A DNA stretch of 64,000 nt from Acanthaster planci (lineage: Eukaryota > Echinodermata > Asteroidea > Valvatida > Acanthasteridae), in NCBI RefSeq assembly GCF_001949145.1, contig NW_019091559.1, positions 409,661-473,660 of the forward strand. Direction: 5' to 3'. Positions 12,687-24,700 of the stretch are shown here, in pieces. A program made the position numbers and the translations under genes. Within the stretch, counting starts at the first letter, position 1; the number at the start of each line of letters is the position of its first letter. The notes below the pieces were generated by a model that was not told the origin of the DNA, did not search any database, and saw only the letters and a program-made list of their open reading frames with translations.

Positions 12687-14837
12687 AACTGTCCCTACAA
12701 AGTAAAAATTCAAACAGACACGACAAGAACAACAAAAAACCGAACAGAGACACTCAGGCAAGAAAATAAAGTTATTGATAATGAGACGCCAAACAGCAGG
12801 TCAAATTCACGATTAATCCCAGTAATCCATAATTCAGAACCAAAAGTAGTTGCATTATTGAAATAATTTCTACGGCCAGAAAAAAATTGAATCCATACTA
12901 ACAGGAACATTAATACAAAAAGTAAACATAAAAACCATCGAATGTCTGTGAAAACAGATCCCTTAATTAATGAATACATTATTTGTCAGAACAGACTGAT
13001 CATTTTTTGCAGTGCAGGGTCCATGGGGCGGGGGAAATATTTGGTCCTTTTAAGTAAATTAATTTATTTTGTTTTTTTATTAAGGGATTGGAAGCGCCAG
13101 CATTTTAGAAATGCCACCATCTTTATTCTTTTCACAGTCGTGAGAAAAAAATATGCATTTTGTCCCCCAGACCTTGGTGTACGCCATTAAGGAATCTGCG
13201 TATTTGTTGCAATCTGATGTAACAAAATTAATTAGATAAATTTATTTGTATCTAATTCTCCAGGTGTAATGTAAATCTTATTAGGTTGCTATGGTAACGG
13301 ATAAGATATTTCCAAGCAACTGTAAAGTAGTTTATGAGAGATGCTGGAATAATAAGTTTATTTAAAAAGCAAAGTCATGGTTGGAGAAAGAAAAAAGTCA
13401 CAATATGCAAAAATAAACCAAAGACGCTCAGCGAAATAAAATGACTTCGTTGTAAATATTTTAAAGGAAAACTTTTGCGTAAGTCACGCATGTTGAACAG
13501 CAACATTTAATTGTCATTTTAAATTGCCACTTTCCCTCCCGATGCTGGGAATTAATATTGATCTTTAAATGGGAACACATTTTACTTTTAGAATATCAAT
13601 AATTACTTTAACATTGTATATTTCATAAATCATTATGATAAATATAGTTATCACAAGTTTTGCACCATTTGATTTGCTACATAATATATTTTTCAATAAA
13701 TTTACTGCTAAAAACACGATGACATTAAACTGCACAATAACATACAATACACCTTTGCCATATGTATCATTATAGTATTTTATATTGCGTATATTTTCTT
13801 TCAGGCTTCACTATTTTCTTTGACACCGACACTTAAACACGACAGCTTCAAACACGAGTAAAACAATGCATTTTCTCCATTAAATAAATACAATGTCATG
13901 TACATTGGAGCATCTTTGCATGCGTTTCAAGAATCACGGTTTAATATACCATTATGGCATGACCAAACTAGACAAAGAATGAAGACTTTCCAGTAATTAC
14001 TCATCTCATTCAGGATAATCGATAATGACGATGTATGTTTATCATCAGTGTGCTTTTTGTCCGTGCTTTTGTGTATGAATGAATTATACCGATCATTGAA
14101 TAAATCGCGCGCCTCTTTACCCATTATGGTCTGCCGGTATTGCTCTGATAAATCACAGCCGCGATTTTTATCTGATATGTGTAAAAACAGTCCAACATAT
14201 GAGCACACGCATATGACGTGTGTGGCTTGAACATGCGGATTGTCATTGGAGAGGAACACACGTTAACACGCCGCATTCGTGTGTTAGCAATCTTAAAATG
14301 AAAGTGAGGTTAACTTTTTATTTGGGGAACCTAAAGATAGAAATAAAGCAACAAAATAAAAGTCATTAAACAGTCGTTTAGAATATATGTCCTTTAAACT
14401 TTGTGATTGGCCGGCCTTAGATTAAATATAAATGCTACACTGAAACAAAGCTGATTGAAGCTTGGAACCCAAAATAGTCTGACACCACCCCTTTAACAGA
14501 TTACATTGAATATGCTACATTCCACGAGATCGAAAATGACGCCCCTGAATAAGGTCCATTGCAACTGTCAAATTTGGGATCAGTCACTGATCCGTAACCC
14601 AGAACTAAAGGCCATTAGTGAAAAAGGTACCACGCTCACGCGCAGGTCGAACGCCCGTTTTAAACACCTATCCAACTCCAACTACAACAGTGTCGTGGCT
14701 TGTCAACATGCGCGTTGGCCTTGAGCTTAAGAACATGTGCTTGAATCTAATTATACCCCAGTAATGTTGTCTCTTCGTGCAGGTTGCACGAACGTGTAAA
14801 GTCAGGAAGGCAAATTGAACGGATGAGAGGAAGCCTG

Positions 14838-14843
14838 TTTATT
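14838..14843 (-). promoter_or_regulatory. Polyadenylation signal of the HDC gene
   Basis: AATAAA on the minus strand, about 100 bases after the HDC stop codon. Position and strand fit the 3' end of that transcript. Confidence 0.6.
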
Positions 14844-14944
14844 CGCTCATGCAGATGGTAATTGTAGGTACTGTATTTTGATACATCACTGTCTACAATT
14901 TTAAAAATACCATGATTCTTTAACCGGCTTATTACAAGCATGAT

Positions 14945-15745
14945 CTAGTTTTCTTCAAGAGTGTTGGTATCTTCTTTGGCTGAGCAGTGACAGATATTCA
15001 CCACTCCAGTGTATGTGCTCTCCTTAGCCACGCTGAGGGCGCCAAAACGTCCTCTACTGGCAATCGACACTTGGGTAGGCTTATCGTCTAAGCCATTCTG
15101 GATATCATACAGCCCCATTTTCTTCTCGTTGTTTTGGACGACAACACTTTTAGTGACCTCGACAGATAACCCATTCAGCTGTGGCATAGACCCACCAAGG
15201 GAAACGGAGCCCTTAGTGGGATGGTAAAACACATCATCTTGACTCTTATTGTCCTCATCTCCAAGACCGTTTGACCGGCCATTCATCATACAAGCGCCAT
15301 TTGGACAGTCTTCTCCGGAATTTTCTTCGGATTCGGGTGACAATTTCTCTTGCACAGAAAATGGCTTCCGTGGATAGAGACTGGGACTCTTCCGAAGGTC
15401 AATTCCATCAGTGTCACTTGAGTAGCCATCTGCCTCATCAGGTATTGCTAATGCTGCCATCTTTGACTCGGTATAGAGTGCCATGTAGACGTCTGGTCGT
15501 GCTTCAAATGCTGCTGCAGCAGGCCATGAGGCTATCCGGCGTCTAAGAGGACTCAGACATCGCATGACGGCATTACCCATGCTGCAGATCAACCTCCAAT
15601 CCTTCTGTATATCTTCTTCAGTAGTATAGAATGACGTCACGGAGAATCTAATGACGTAAAGGCCGTTGATTGCCGCGGGTACAACGTACAGTTTGCCAGT
15701 GGCATTGAGTCGTCGAAGCAATTCTTCCGTCAAAAAGTTCTTTCC
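14945..15745 (-). CDS. HDC: HDC coding exon 13 (C-terminal domain and tail)
   Basis: 266 codons and TAG. The first 66 or so ([14 protein letters not shown] to about MRCLSP, with RFSVTS and EDIQKDW) complete the fold. The remaining 200 residues are rich in Ser, Asn, Asp and Glu, with acidic PEST-like runs ([15 protein letters not shown]) and no recognisable domain. Confidence 0.93.
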   Translation of the reverse strand, partial: GKNFLTEELLRRLNATGKLYVVPAAINGLYVIRFSVTSFYTTEEDIQKDWRLICSMGNAVMRCLSPLRRRIASWPAAAAFEARPDVYMALYTESKMAALAIPDEADGYSSDTDGIDLRKSPSLYPRKPFSVQEKLSPESEENSGEDCPNGACMMNGRSNGLGDEDNKSQDDVFYHPTKGSVSLGGSMPQLNGLSVEVTKSVVVQNNEKKMGLYDIQNGLDDKPTQVSIASRGRFGALSVAKESTYTGVVNICHCSAKEDTNTLEEN

Positions 15746-18700
15746 CTGAATGTGTAGAAATTAATAGCTATGGTGTGGAATCGAAAATCGTGTATTTTAA
15801 CAAGAAAAGATATACCTTATTAAAAGAAAGGCTTTTCATAAAGGGTTGCTTAATACCGTACCTTAAGTCGGAAGACAACCAAACTGAGGTTGCATTCAAC
15901 TGGAATTTCAAATATCGGCTCTGTCCGGAGTAAGGACTCGAAGTACTTTGCTAGACGAACCCCCTGACCGAAAAGGGAAATTAAAGTATTAAACAAAGCT
16001 CTGCGTTGCATCATGATTGTATTTTGCAAGTGTCGAGCGATTGGTTCATTTAGAAATTAATCCAGCTCAAAAACGGGAGGACAAACTAGCCAGGCAGAAT
16101 TTCTGTGCCAAAAGTCTTTACCTTGCGAACATGCTCTTGTAAGCCCTTGATGCCAAACGATCGGATGACAAACCATAGCTTAATGGCCCTGAAACGACGA
16201 CTCAAAGGAATCTGCCAGTTCTGCGGATGGACAACATTTCGCATCCACAGATGAATCAGTGCATAATTGTAACATACTAAAACATTTCGGTGGTCTTGTA
16301 TTTTTATTCCTAAAACTGTTAATTGGACATGGAACATAAACTGCGTTGTATGCAATGTATAAGCCGACGATGCAAAGAACACAACTTGTCAGCACTAGAG
16401 TACAATTGCTACCCAAGGGTGAAAATCTGAGGACCTCTCTAGAAAGGGTTTATCCCCCTTATGCAAATGAGGATGTCTGGTTGAATAACACTTTCATTGA
16501 AAGTTGACAAGGACAAGAAATTCAGAAAGAACGGCGCAACCCGTTTTGAAATTTGCCATGAAACCGGGTAGAACTGTAAAAAGACCTATGGCTAAAATTA
16601 AAGAAGTTTCTATTTTGAAAAGGGTAACCTCGTGCTAGAAAACTTTTTTTCTATTTTAATTTTTACCATTTACAACACCTTTTGCTATATCCTCTAACTC
16701 GCTGAAATATAAACTGGCACACAGGTGGCATTATAAAGAGCACGCTCAAATTCTTCAAGCCAAATTTCCATAATTACGATCTCTGGTAGTGCGTACGATG
16801 ACAATACGCAGACAATCACAGAAGAGACGAAGCGTGACGCTACTCCACAAAAGCGTTGAACAAAAAGGCGTCCAAAAACTGATTTTGTCAAATGCCCTTA
16901 TAGTTGGTAACACCATGATGTCGTTAAAATCGGCAAAAGTGAAGCAATCAAGCCTTAGAGAAATCGTTATAAGTCTGTCATGGTAGCTTGCATGTTTACA
17001 TGGACCTAATTTAGCGGCTCGACGCAAACAGTCGGTTACTTTGCATCCAACTTTCAGACTGTTTGTGTCCGTGTTTGCTCTCTGTGCCTCGTTAAGACGA
17101 AATGGAAACTAGGCTTTACTCTTCGTCACAAGATAGCGTGTGTGTTTGCATTATTTCCATATCTGCTGATGCTGAAATATGATTATACTACATTTCTCCT
17201 ATAATATAGACTGCTCAAGGAAAGGTTGCATGGTATTTTATCCTCAATTACCCAGGGAAGAGAAATCCTATGACTTAACTAGGATTTGAAGCTTTGAATG
17301 GGTGGAGGAGACATGAGAAATAGGTATGCGGGTACACCATGGAATTAACCTCTTTTGGGCGAGCTGTGGTTCTTAAAAGTCAACACTCACCGGTTCTTTT
17401 AAGAACCACACCTCGCCCAAAAGAGATTGATTCCATGGTATACCCGCAAACCTATTTCTCATAATCCTATGACATGCACGCTCATATCAAAAGTGGTATA
17501 AGGGGACCAAGAAAACTACGTCCTTAGAGTCCTGTTCAAGATAAAGTAGTCGTGTGGTTAAGTTCGAATGGTCAAATTAAAAGGAGAGATCCAGTACTTG
17601 ATTCTAGTCGTATGTACATGTACTTTAGGTCAGACTTCACCTCCATCGTCAGGAATTAGGAAGGCTTTCAATCAACCCTCTTACCATGAAGTCAACAGCC
17701 ATCCCTTGCTTCTCATGTTTAAGGTAGAGAGGATTAACACAGAAAGTCTTCTCCAAGACCTCGCGATCTTTCACCCTAAATATAGTATAAAATTACCAGT
17801 GCATTTGTAATTCATGCATAAGTGTGAAAATTGTGCTGATGAAGTATTCTTCAAATCTCTGATACCAAACATAGAGAAACTCAATCCAATACTCTGTAAT
17901 AAAACATTGGTCAAAACAGTGTTGGGCATTTGTTGTTTGCCCAGCCTTGGTTGAAGCTGCCACATTGTTGGTCAATTTTCCGTCACCGTTGGTCAAACAT
18001 TGACCAAATATATTTAGAAAACTTTGCTCAAAGGTTGCTAAGTTGATATTTTTACCAACATCGGGCAAAATATCAACGCAAAATTAAGCACCTTTTTACA
18101 TTGTACCGACACAAAATCTACTTTATCATCATACTCCGTGGTCACGACCATGTCATTTACACCTGTAAAAAGTGATGCCTAAATAATTTGCTTATTTTCA
18201 ATCAAATCAGCGTTTTTCTCACACACCAAATTTGGGCTAGCTTACCACAATGCCGTGCAGTCAAAATGTACCATCATCCATTTACTGGGATTGAAGGCAA
18301 AGGTATCTGCCTTGTCAACCCCATGCAAGTGAGTGCGATACTCGGGGCAGAGGAAGGCAGTGCCGGCATAAGCTGCATCGACGTGTAACCAAAGCTTTTT
18401 CTCTTTACCTGAGTCATAATAAAAAATGACATCGAGTTTGGAAGAAGAACAACCTTAAAACAGAGAATAATCTTTCTGAAAAAAATAAATGAATTCGTGA
18501 TACTTTAAAAAGGCAACCACAATGAAACATTGATTACAAAAGGATAATTTCTTATGTCTGATGTTTAATTATAAGAAAAAACCTGTTTCAGATGTTGAAC
18601 CATCGTTAACTCAACTTTTAGGGCGTGGCAGCCGTTTTGGAAAAAAGTCTTCTAGTGCCTACTGTGCCATGGGCCTATCGTGGCCACCTTGCATTAACAA

Positions 18701-21700
18701 ATGAACTTTGCTACGACGTTTCAATGTTAATGAGAATTTGTCAGATGTGCAGACTTTAACCCCCAGTTTTGGGGGCGTAACAGCCATTTAAAAAATGGGG
18801 ATTATCATGGTCACCGTGCTATAGGCCCATTGTGACCATTTGTCATTAAAGCATTAAATGTCTCATATACATATAAAGTGAATATTTTAAAAGATCATGG
18901 TCACCGTGCTATAGGCCCATTGTGACCATTTGTCATCAAAGCATTAAATGTCTCATATACATATAAAGTGAATATTTTAAAAGATCAGGAGCCATTGCAA
19001 AAACCACCCTTCCAGGGTATTGCAGCCATTGTTAAATTGAGACAGTTATCGTACCAATCTTGTTATATTTTGGTAACCATTGCATACCGCATGAAACCTT
19101 TCATGTTGTCCTTATAGAGGGCGCAATTTCCTAGCAACGAACAGAACAGTGTATACACAACTCTGGAAACAGAGGCTCCATTGGACGGCACTGCATGTCG
19201 CTGGTTCACTAACGACTATGAAATGCACAAGTTACGGTCGCGTCGCTATCAACAAAATGAATACTCCCACCAACATGGCACTTTTTAACTAATGGGGGTA
19301 AGCTTCTGCTCGAGGTGGATAAAAACATCATCAGGAAATTCAGGCATGGAGCCATTGTAAATTTACACTTTTAGGGGATGGTGGCAGCCATTTTGAAATA
19401 TATGCGTGGGACTGTTGATTGAAGACAAAGCAAAAGATTTATGTCATGCAGGTAACTTATTTAATGTGAATTTTCATGAAAAGGTCATGTGTTGATGTAA
19501 CTACTTTTGTTTTAACAGTGTGTCAATTTGTATAAAACTTTGGCCTGGACCTTCGATGACAGGTCCTTTGTACCAACCCTAAAGTAAATCTCAAGACTAC
19601 CATGCCACTAAAGAAATGTTCTACATCTAGAAAAAAGCAGACATACAATATTTTTTATCAAAATATATATGTCAGGAGTCATCTTAGTTTTTTCCAATGA
19701 CAAATGGTCACAGTAATTCTATGGCAAGGTGGACATAAAATCCCCCTTATACAAATAGTTGCCCCTCACCCTATAAAAGGCTAAGTTTACAATACCTTCA
19801 ATTTATACCTTTTATATTGATAAAGAATGTTTCTTTATAACTATACTCACACACTTCACCAATTTCATCCAAATTATCAAAAGCACAGACTCCCGTAGTT
19901 CCCAGGGTAGCGCACACCTATACATGCAAATCAGAATGTGGAATTACAGAATTATCTCGACTCCAGCTTTTGTCAAGGTGAATACAATGAAAACCTTGGT
20001 CAAAATAGGCAGAATTCCAACCATTTAACGAGGATTTAGATTTCAAATGAACCATTCTGAACCAAGATATTTTCAGTCAAATCTTAAAAGCACTTAAGAT
20101 GCTCACTCTTTGTAATTTATATTTACTTCCAACCTTTAAGATGGTCACGTGAGCAATTCACATCAATCCGAATGATCGTCTTATTCCAACACCCCTAATT
20201 GATAGTTTTAATTGAAGTTTTCCGTCGTCTAAGAATATGGTCCTCCACAACTGTCAGCTATAATTTTACACCAAGTACTCCAGATCACAATTTAGTTCCA
20301 CATTTATAAAGAAACGTTTTAACAGCTGGAAGTCTTAAATGATGCCAATGAGTTCCATCATCATTTGCCCATCACCAGTTTGGTGGGGAGAAAATGCCCA
20401 CAGGGAGGCAAGAACTGGCGAAATCAGCAGATTTAAGGAGTGCGCAAAAATCGATCAAATCCCCACCTAATCATTCCGAATTCACAATCTGTTCCTACCA
20501 CCCTAAGCCCATCGGGCCATCAGACGGGTATACTGACGTCAAATCGACAGCACAAGCAGTGTCAGCAGCTGTTTGTGGGACGCCAATGGCCTCCTCGATT
20601 CCTCAAAACGAGGCAAGCTACCGTCGGAATGGCAAAATTATTGATTACTTTCCACGTTTGATACATTGCTGTGGTGCAAATGTGTTTATAGAGCATTTGG
20701 CCATACTTCAGAACAATCCAATCATGGGCAGGCATTGTAGATTGTTTTAGAACCCCTGGCTTTATCTCAGTCTTATACCGTTTTTGTTACTACAGTGGCA
20801 AAGTACAGGCTTGACGCGCAAGAAACCACTGAAGATTCCCATCATTTAGCTTAATATTCTATTGATGTGTGTCATTAGCATTTCTCTGGTGCAGGCATCA
20901 GTAGCTGGCCATCAATTAAGTATAGTAATGGCCTTCTGATGATCAAGCCTTACTTTGCAGCCACACTTTTGAAAATTGTCTGTTAACCAGTAGATTCTAT
21001 TGTCAACTGCCTTACAGAAGTTGCTGTTTGGGGACAGTACATTCTACTGTCCCATTTTTTTCTGTATGGAAGTGTATTTAGGACACGGTAAGAGAAAAAA
21101 ATAATTCGTACGTACGGATTACGAAACCGTACGTACGGATTAGTAATCTACATATGTTACATTACATGACTTTACTTCAGTTCATGGGGCCCGAGCGAGA
21201 CCAAGAGAGGGTACGATTTCCTAGCAACGGAGGCTCCTTTAGTAGGAGCCCCACCTTGCTGGTTCCCGATTGACAATGCACTATATGCGTTGTGTACGCG
21301 TCCTGCCACCAAACAAAACAACACTCCCCACCAGCATGGCTCTTTTCTACCGATGAGCGGATGCTTCTGCTCAAGACAGAATTTTGAATGCCATCAGTGC
21401 CTGGGATCATTATTTACAAAACCGTATGTACAGTAGTAATCCGTACTAGGAAATAGTAATCCATACGCACGGATTACCATGCCATAAATCATAAATACAA
21501 TTAGAATCTCCTGTCAGTACTTAGAGAAGAATTGGCAGTAGAATGTGCTATCCCCAAACAGCAACTTCTGTAATGCCAACAGACAATAGAATCAACTGTT
21601 ATTTAATAGACGTTTTTAACAGTGTATTTTTCTGTCAGCTATCCAGTGGGCCAGACAACCAAGTTTTGCCAAAGAGGGTCGCCAGGTTTACCGCTGGTAC

Positions 21701-24700
21701 AACTCTGACGGACGGTACCGCTGGACATCGCCAACTGGAGTTTTACTGATCCACTTTTTAATGTTACAAATTACGGTCTTGTTCCTACTTTATTGAAAGA
21801 ATAATTCAGGTGACAGTAGATGTTATGATAACTAGAGTAAAACTTTGGGAAGTAAGGCACTTTTCATTTACTTACAAAGAATGGAATGAGTCCTTTCTTC
21901 TCGTCTTCATCTATGGCCTTCCTCAGAGTAGTGCCACGCAAAGAGTACCGTTCATCTGATTGTATGCGTCTTAGTTTGACTAGTGAAATCAGTGCATTTT
22001 TTTCGACAGAAGAATGGGCCTGTAGGTGTGTAAACAAAAGACACGACCATAACTTTGGGCCAACGTAAGACAAAGGTGAATAAAAAGGCAAAGTTTCCTT
22101 GCAGTAAATTTTTCGTATACAAAATCTACTTGGCACTTATTAACTATTACATAGCGTTGAAAGTTAGTAGTCGTATTGTTGGCACGAGATTCAATATCAT
22201 GAACGAACTTGATACTTTAAATAAAATCATTGAAAAATTCAACGTATTATGCTCTGGTCAATATGCAAATGATCCCGAAGGGTATTTAAATAATTCCCAT
22301 AGGCTACATCTTTTGTTGAAATCAGATGGTACTTAGACCAAATTGCGCCCCCCCATATCTGAAATCGACACACAGCTCATCAACAAGAAAGTATAACATT
22401 CAGTGTTAAACTTCAGCAGTTCAGCACAAAATGTGCTGCATTTAATTTTATTGCACATGTACGATTTAGATTTAGATAGAGAAATGGACAATGTCTGATA
22501 TTATTCACCTTAGTTGTCCCGAATGTACTGAATGTTATGTACCTAATCCACTGCTACTTTTCACACCCCCGAATCGTTTGGGGTACCATCAGGTACGACC
22601 ATGTCCTGAGAGTACTGAAATTAGCAGAGAGCCTCTAAAGTTTAATTTAAAAAATTGCATTTGTCATTTTAATGTTCTGCGATTACTTTGTAATTAAAAC
22701 ATATGTAAAACAAAAACACTCAGACACTACATCAGCATTATAAAAAGCATCAGTATTACACGTTTTACAGACTCTCGGTACCAACTCGAAATTCCGCGTT
22801 GTAAAGGTCCCTCTGTCACTGAGAAAGAGGCACTGATTTGCAGACATCGATTTCTAATAAAGATCAAATTACAGAATGACCTGCATATACGGGATTTTCA
22901 CACACCTGATCAGAGCAATAGACAACAAGACGGGAGCAGATAGCTCCATCGCTGATGTCATCAGATAGATTTTCCCGCTCTCTCTCTCTGTTGATAGCTC
23001 GATAGCGGGCTGCAAATATCGCTACCAAGGTTGCCTCACTCAATGTACCCTACAAAAAAGAGAAAGTTCAAGGATTTCAATTGTTACTACTAAGACCGAC
23101 TTGAGTACTATTTCAAGGGCATTCGTTTTGCTGTATGGCTTTTTGTGGGTACGACATATGTGCTTTTAAAACTTCAAGCACAAAATATCAAAGAAATAGT
23201 TTGCCAAAAAAGAAACATTTTTGGTCTTGTTTTGGTTGTTGGTTGTGGATGTTGTGATTGTGGTTTGGTGCTGTGGTGGTCGTTGTTATTGTGCTAATTT
23301 GTGATGACTGTTTACGCCCGGAAGGACATGAAACAGCCAAACAGACTTTGAAAGTTCCATTGTGTGTTGTTCAGCCAGACAACAGGCCAATAAAGGGAGA
23401 CAGCAAATTGACCGCAGGTGTAATGGGGGGAGGGGGTTATAGCCATAGCTTTATATCTTCACTTCAACTGGGGAATAAGTGGGGGTAAAAGCATCAGCAA
23501 AACAGAACAGAGTTACGTTCTAAGATTTTCTCTATTTGAAAGTTATATTTAGTCATGTCCAAAAGTTAACGAAAGGTACCATTGTCCTGCGGAAAGCTTG
23601 TATAATTTAACCGTTACTGACTGATACATTCAAGCAAACTATCAATTCGAACCCACAATGGTTCGAAATGAAGAAAAGAGAGGGCATTAGTGTGTAAATA
23701 TAAAGTTGGACGCAAGAGAATGTTCTAGACGTATCATACTACATCATTTTACGTAAGTACACATATCCGTTGATTTCTTTTCGTATTTCCTGTAGTTACA
23801 AGTGCACCTGCTCATTGCCAGTTATCCATGATGCATTGATATTTTGCAGTATGCAGTTACATTGTCATGCATACACTACCCGTTCAGTTTAATTTCCACA
23901 GTTTGACAAACTAATATTGATTGGAGCGTATTTTTAGACGGCACTTAATTACTGCTATATGAGGGCGATAGTAAACTACCTTGGTGTGCACGTCCGTAGA
24001 TACCTAGAGCACTCAGTTCGGAGGGCCGGCGATAATGCTTACTCAAAGAGAGGCAGGGGAACTTACACAAAACAAGATTATGTTGAATGGAATGTCATTT
24101 CCATTCGATTAAGCAAGGAGGGAGGACCAGGTGCAAGATGGGATATTAAGCGTGATGAGTCGATTATTTCAGCACTACCGGAGGCCTACCATCAGCTCTT
24201 GTCATTTCCGTTATGTGGTGACCAACACTTAGCGCTCTGTCACCTCCACAGGCGTTGCTGGGCCATGGTTACGCCCGTAGCCGCGTGTGACGTAATTCAT
24301 GGATGAATTTCACTGAGACGTGTATCGATCTCAACTTCATTATTTCGTCGTTTCGTCTTGTCAGGTTTTCGTCCAAACGCCCGATGAAGAGTTCACAGTT
24401 TAAAATAAAGCAGATCCAAGTTTTTACAGACCAATGAGAACCAAACGTAAGTCATCATACCAAACTAAATACGTGTGGATATTGTAATGTGTATGTTTTG
24501 TTTATATTTCGTTCATATAACGTGTTTGCTTGCATTAATCCCCCCGTGTTTTGTAACGCTACATTTTTTACTTTATTATCGCTATATGCACTTTTCCCCC
24601 GTGTCCTCATCTCTGTAGGTTTCCAAAAATAGCAATTTTTTAAAGAAAGGTTACTTTGCCTATCATTTCCCAATATTTTCTTAGTGAGTGAAAATAGCCA

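Larger units (their letters stand above)
3439..14837. other. Intergenic region without a recognisable gene
   Basis: About 11.4 kb between the left-edge gene and the 3' end of histidine decarboxylase. Open frames here (for example 5410-5796, 13927-14259) show no family motif and no splice-linked partner. The region holds the repeats listed separately: palindromic motif arrays, an LTR-like repeat, an inverted-repeat element, a gap-spanning satellite and a 26-bp-arm hairpin. The stretch 8230-8620 resembles a degenerate dispersed repeat, including a partial duplication around AGCTGTTCC at 8281 and 8343. Confidence 0.5.
18409..19850 (-). other. HDC: HDC intron 8
   Basis: 1.44 kb. Contains the 90-bp tandem duplication, several scattered GGCAGCCATTT-type strings (near 18625, 18775, 19020 and 19385), and one copy (19117-19320) of a repeat that also forms the core of the foldback element in intron 7. 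Confidence 0.6.

Noticed and set aside
13927-14259. 110-codon minus-strand open frame just downstream of HDC
   Set aside because: Mixed composition with no conserved motif and no supporting splice sites; probably chance.
20394-20750. 118-codon plus-strand open frame in HDC intron 7
   Set aside because: Antisense within an intron, no family match that I recognise, and a second frame is open over the same DNA.
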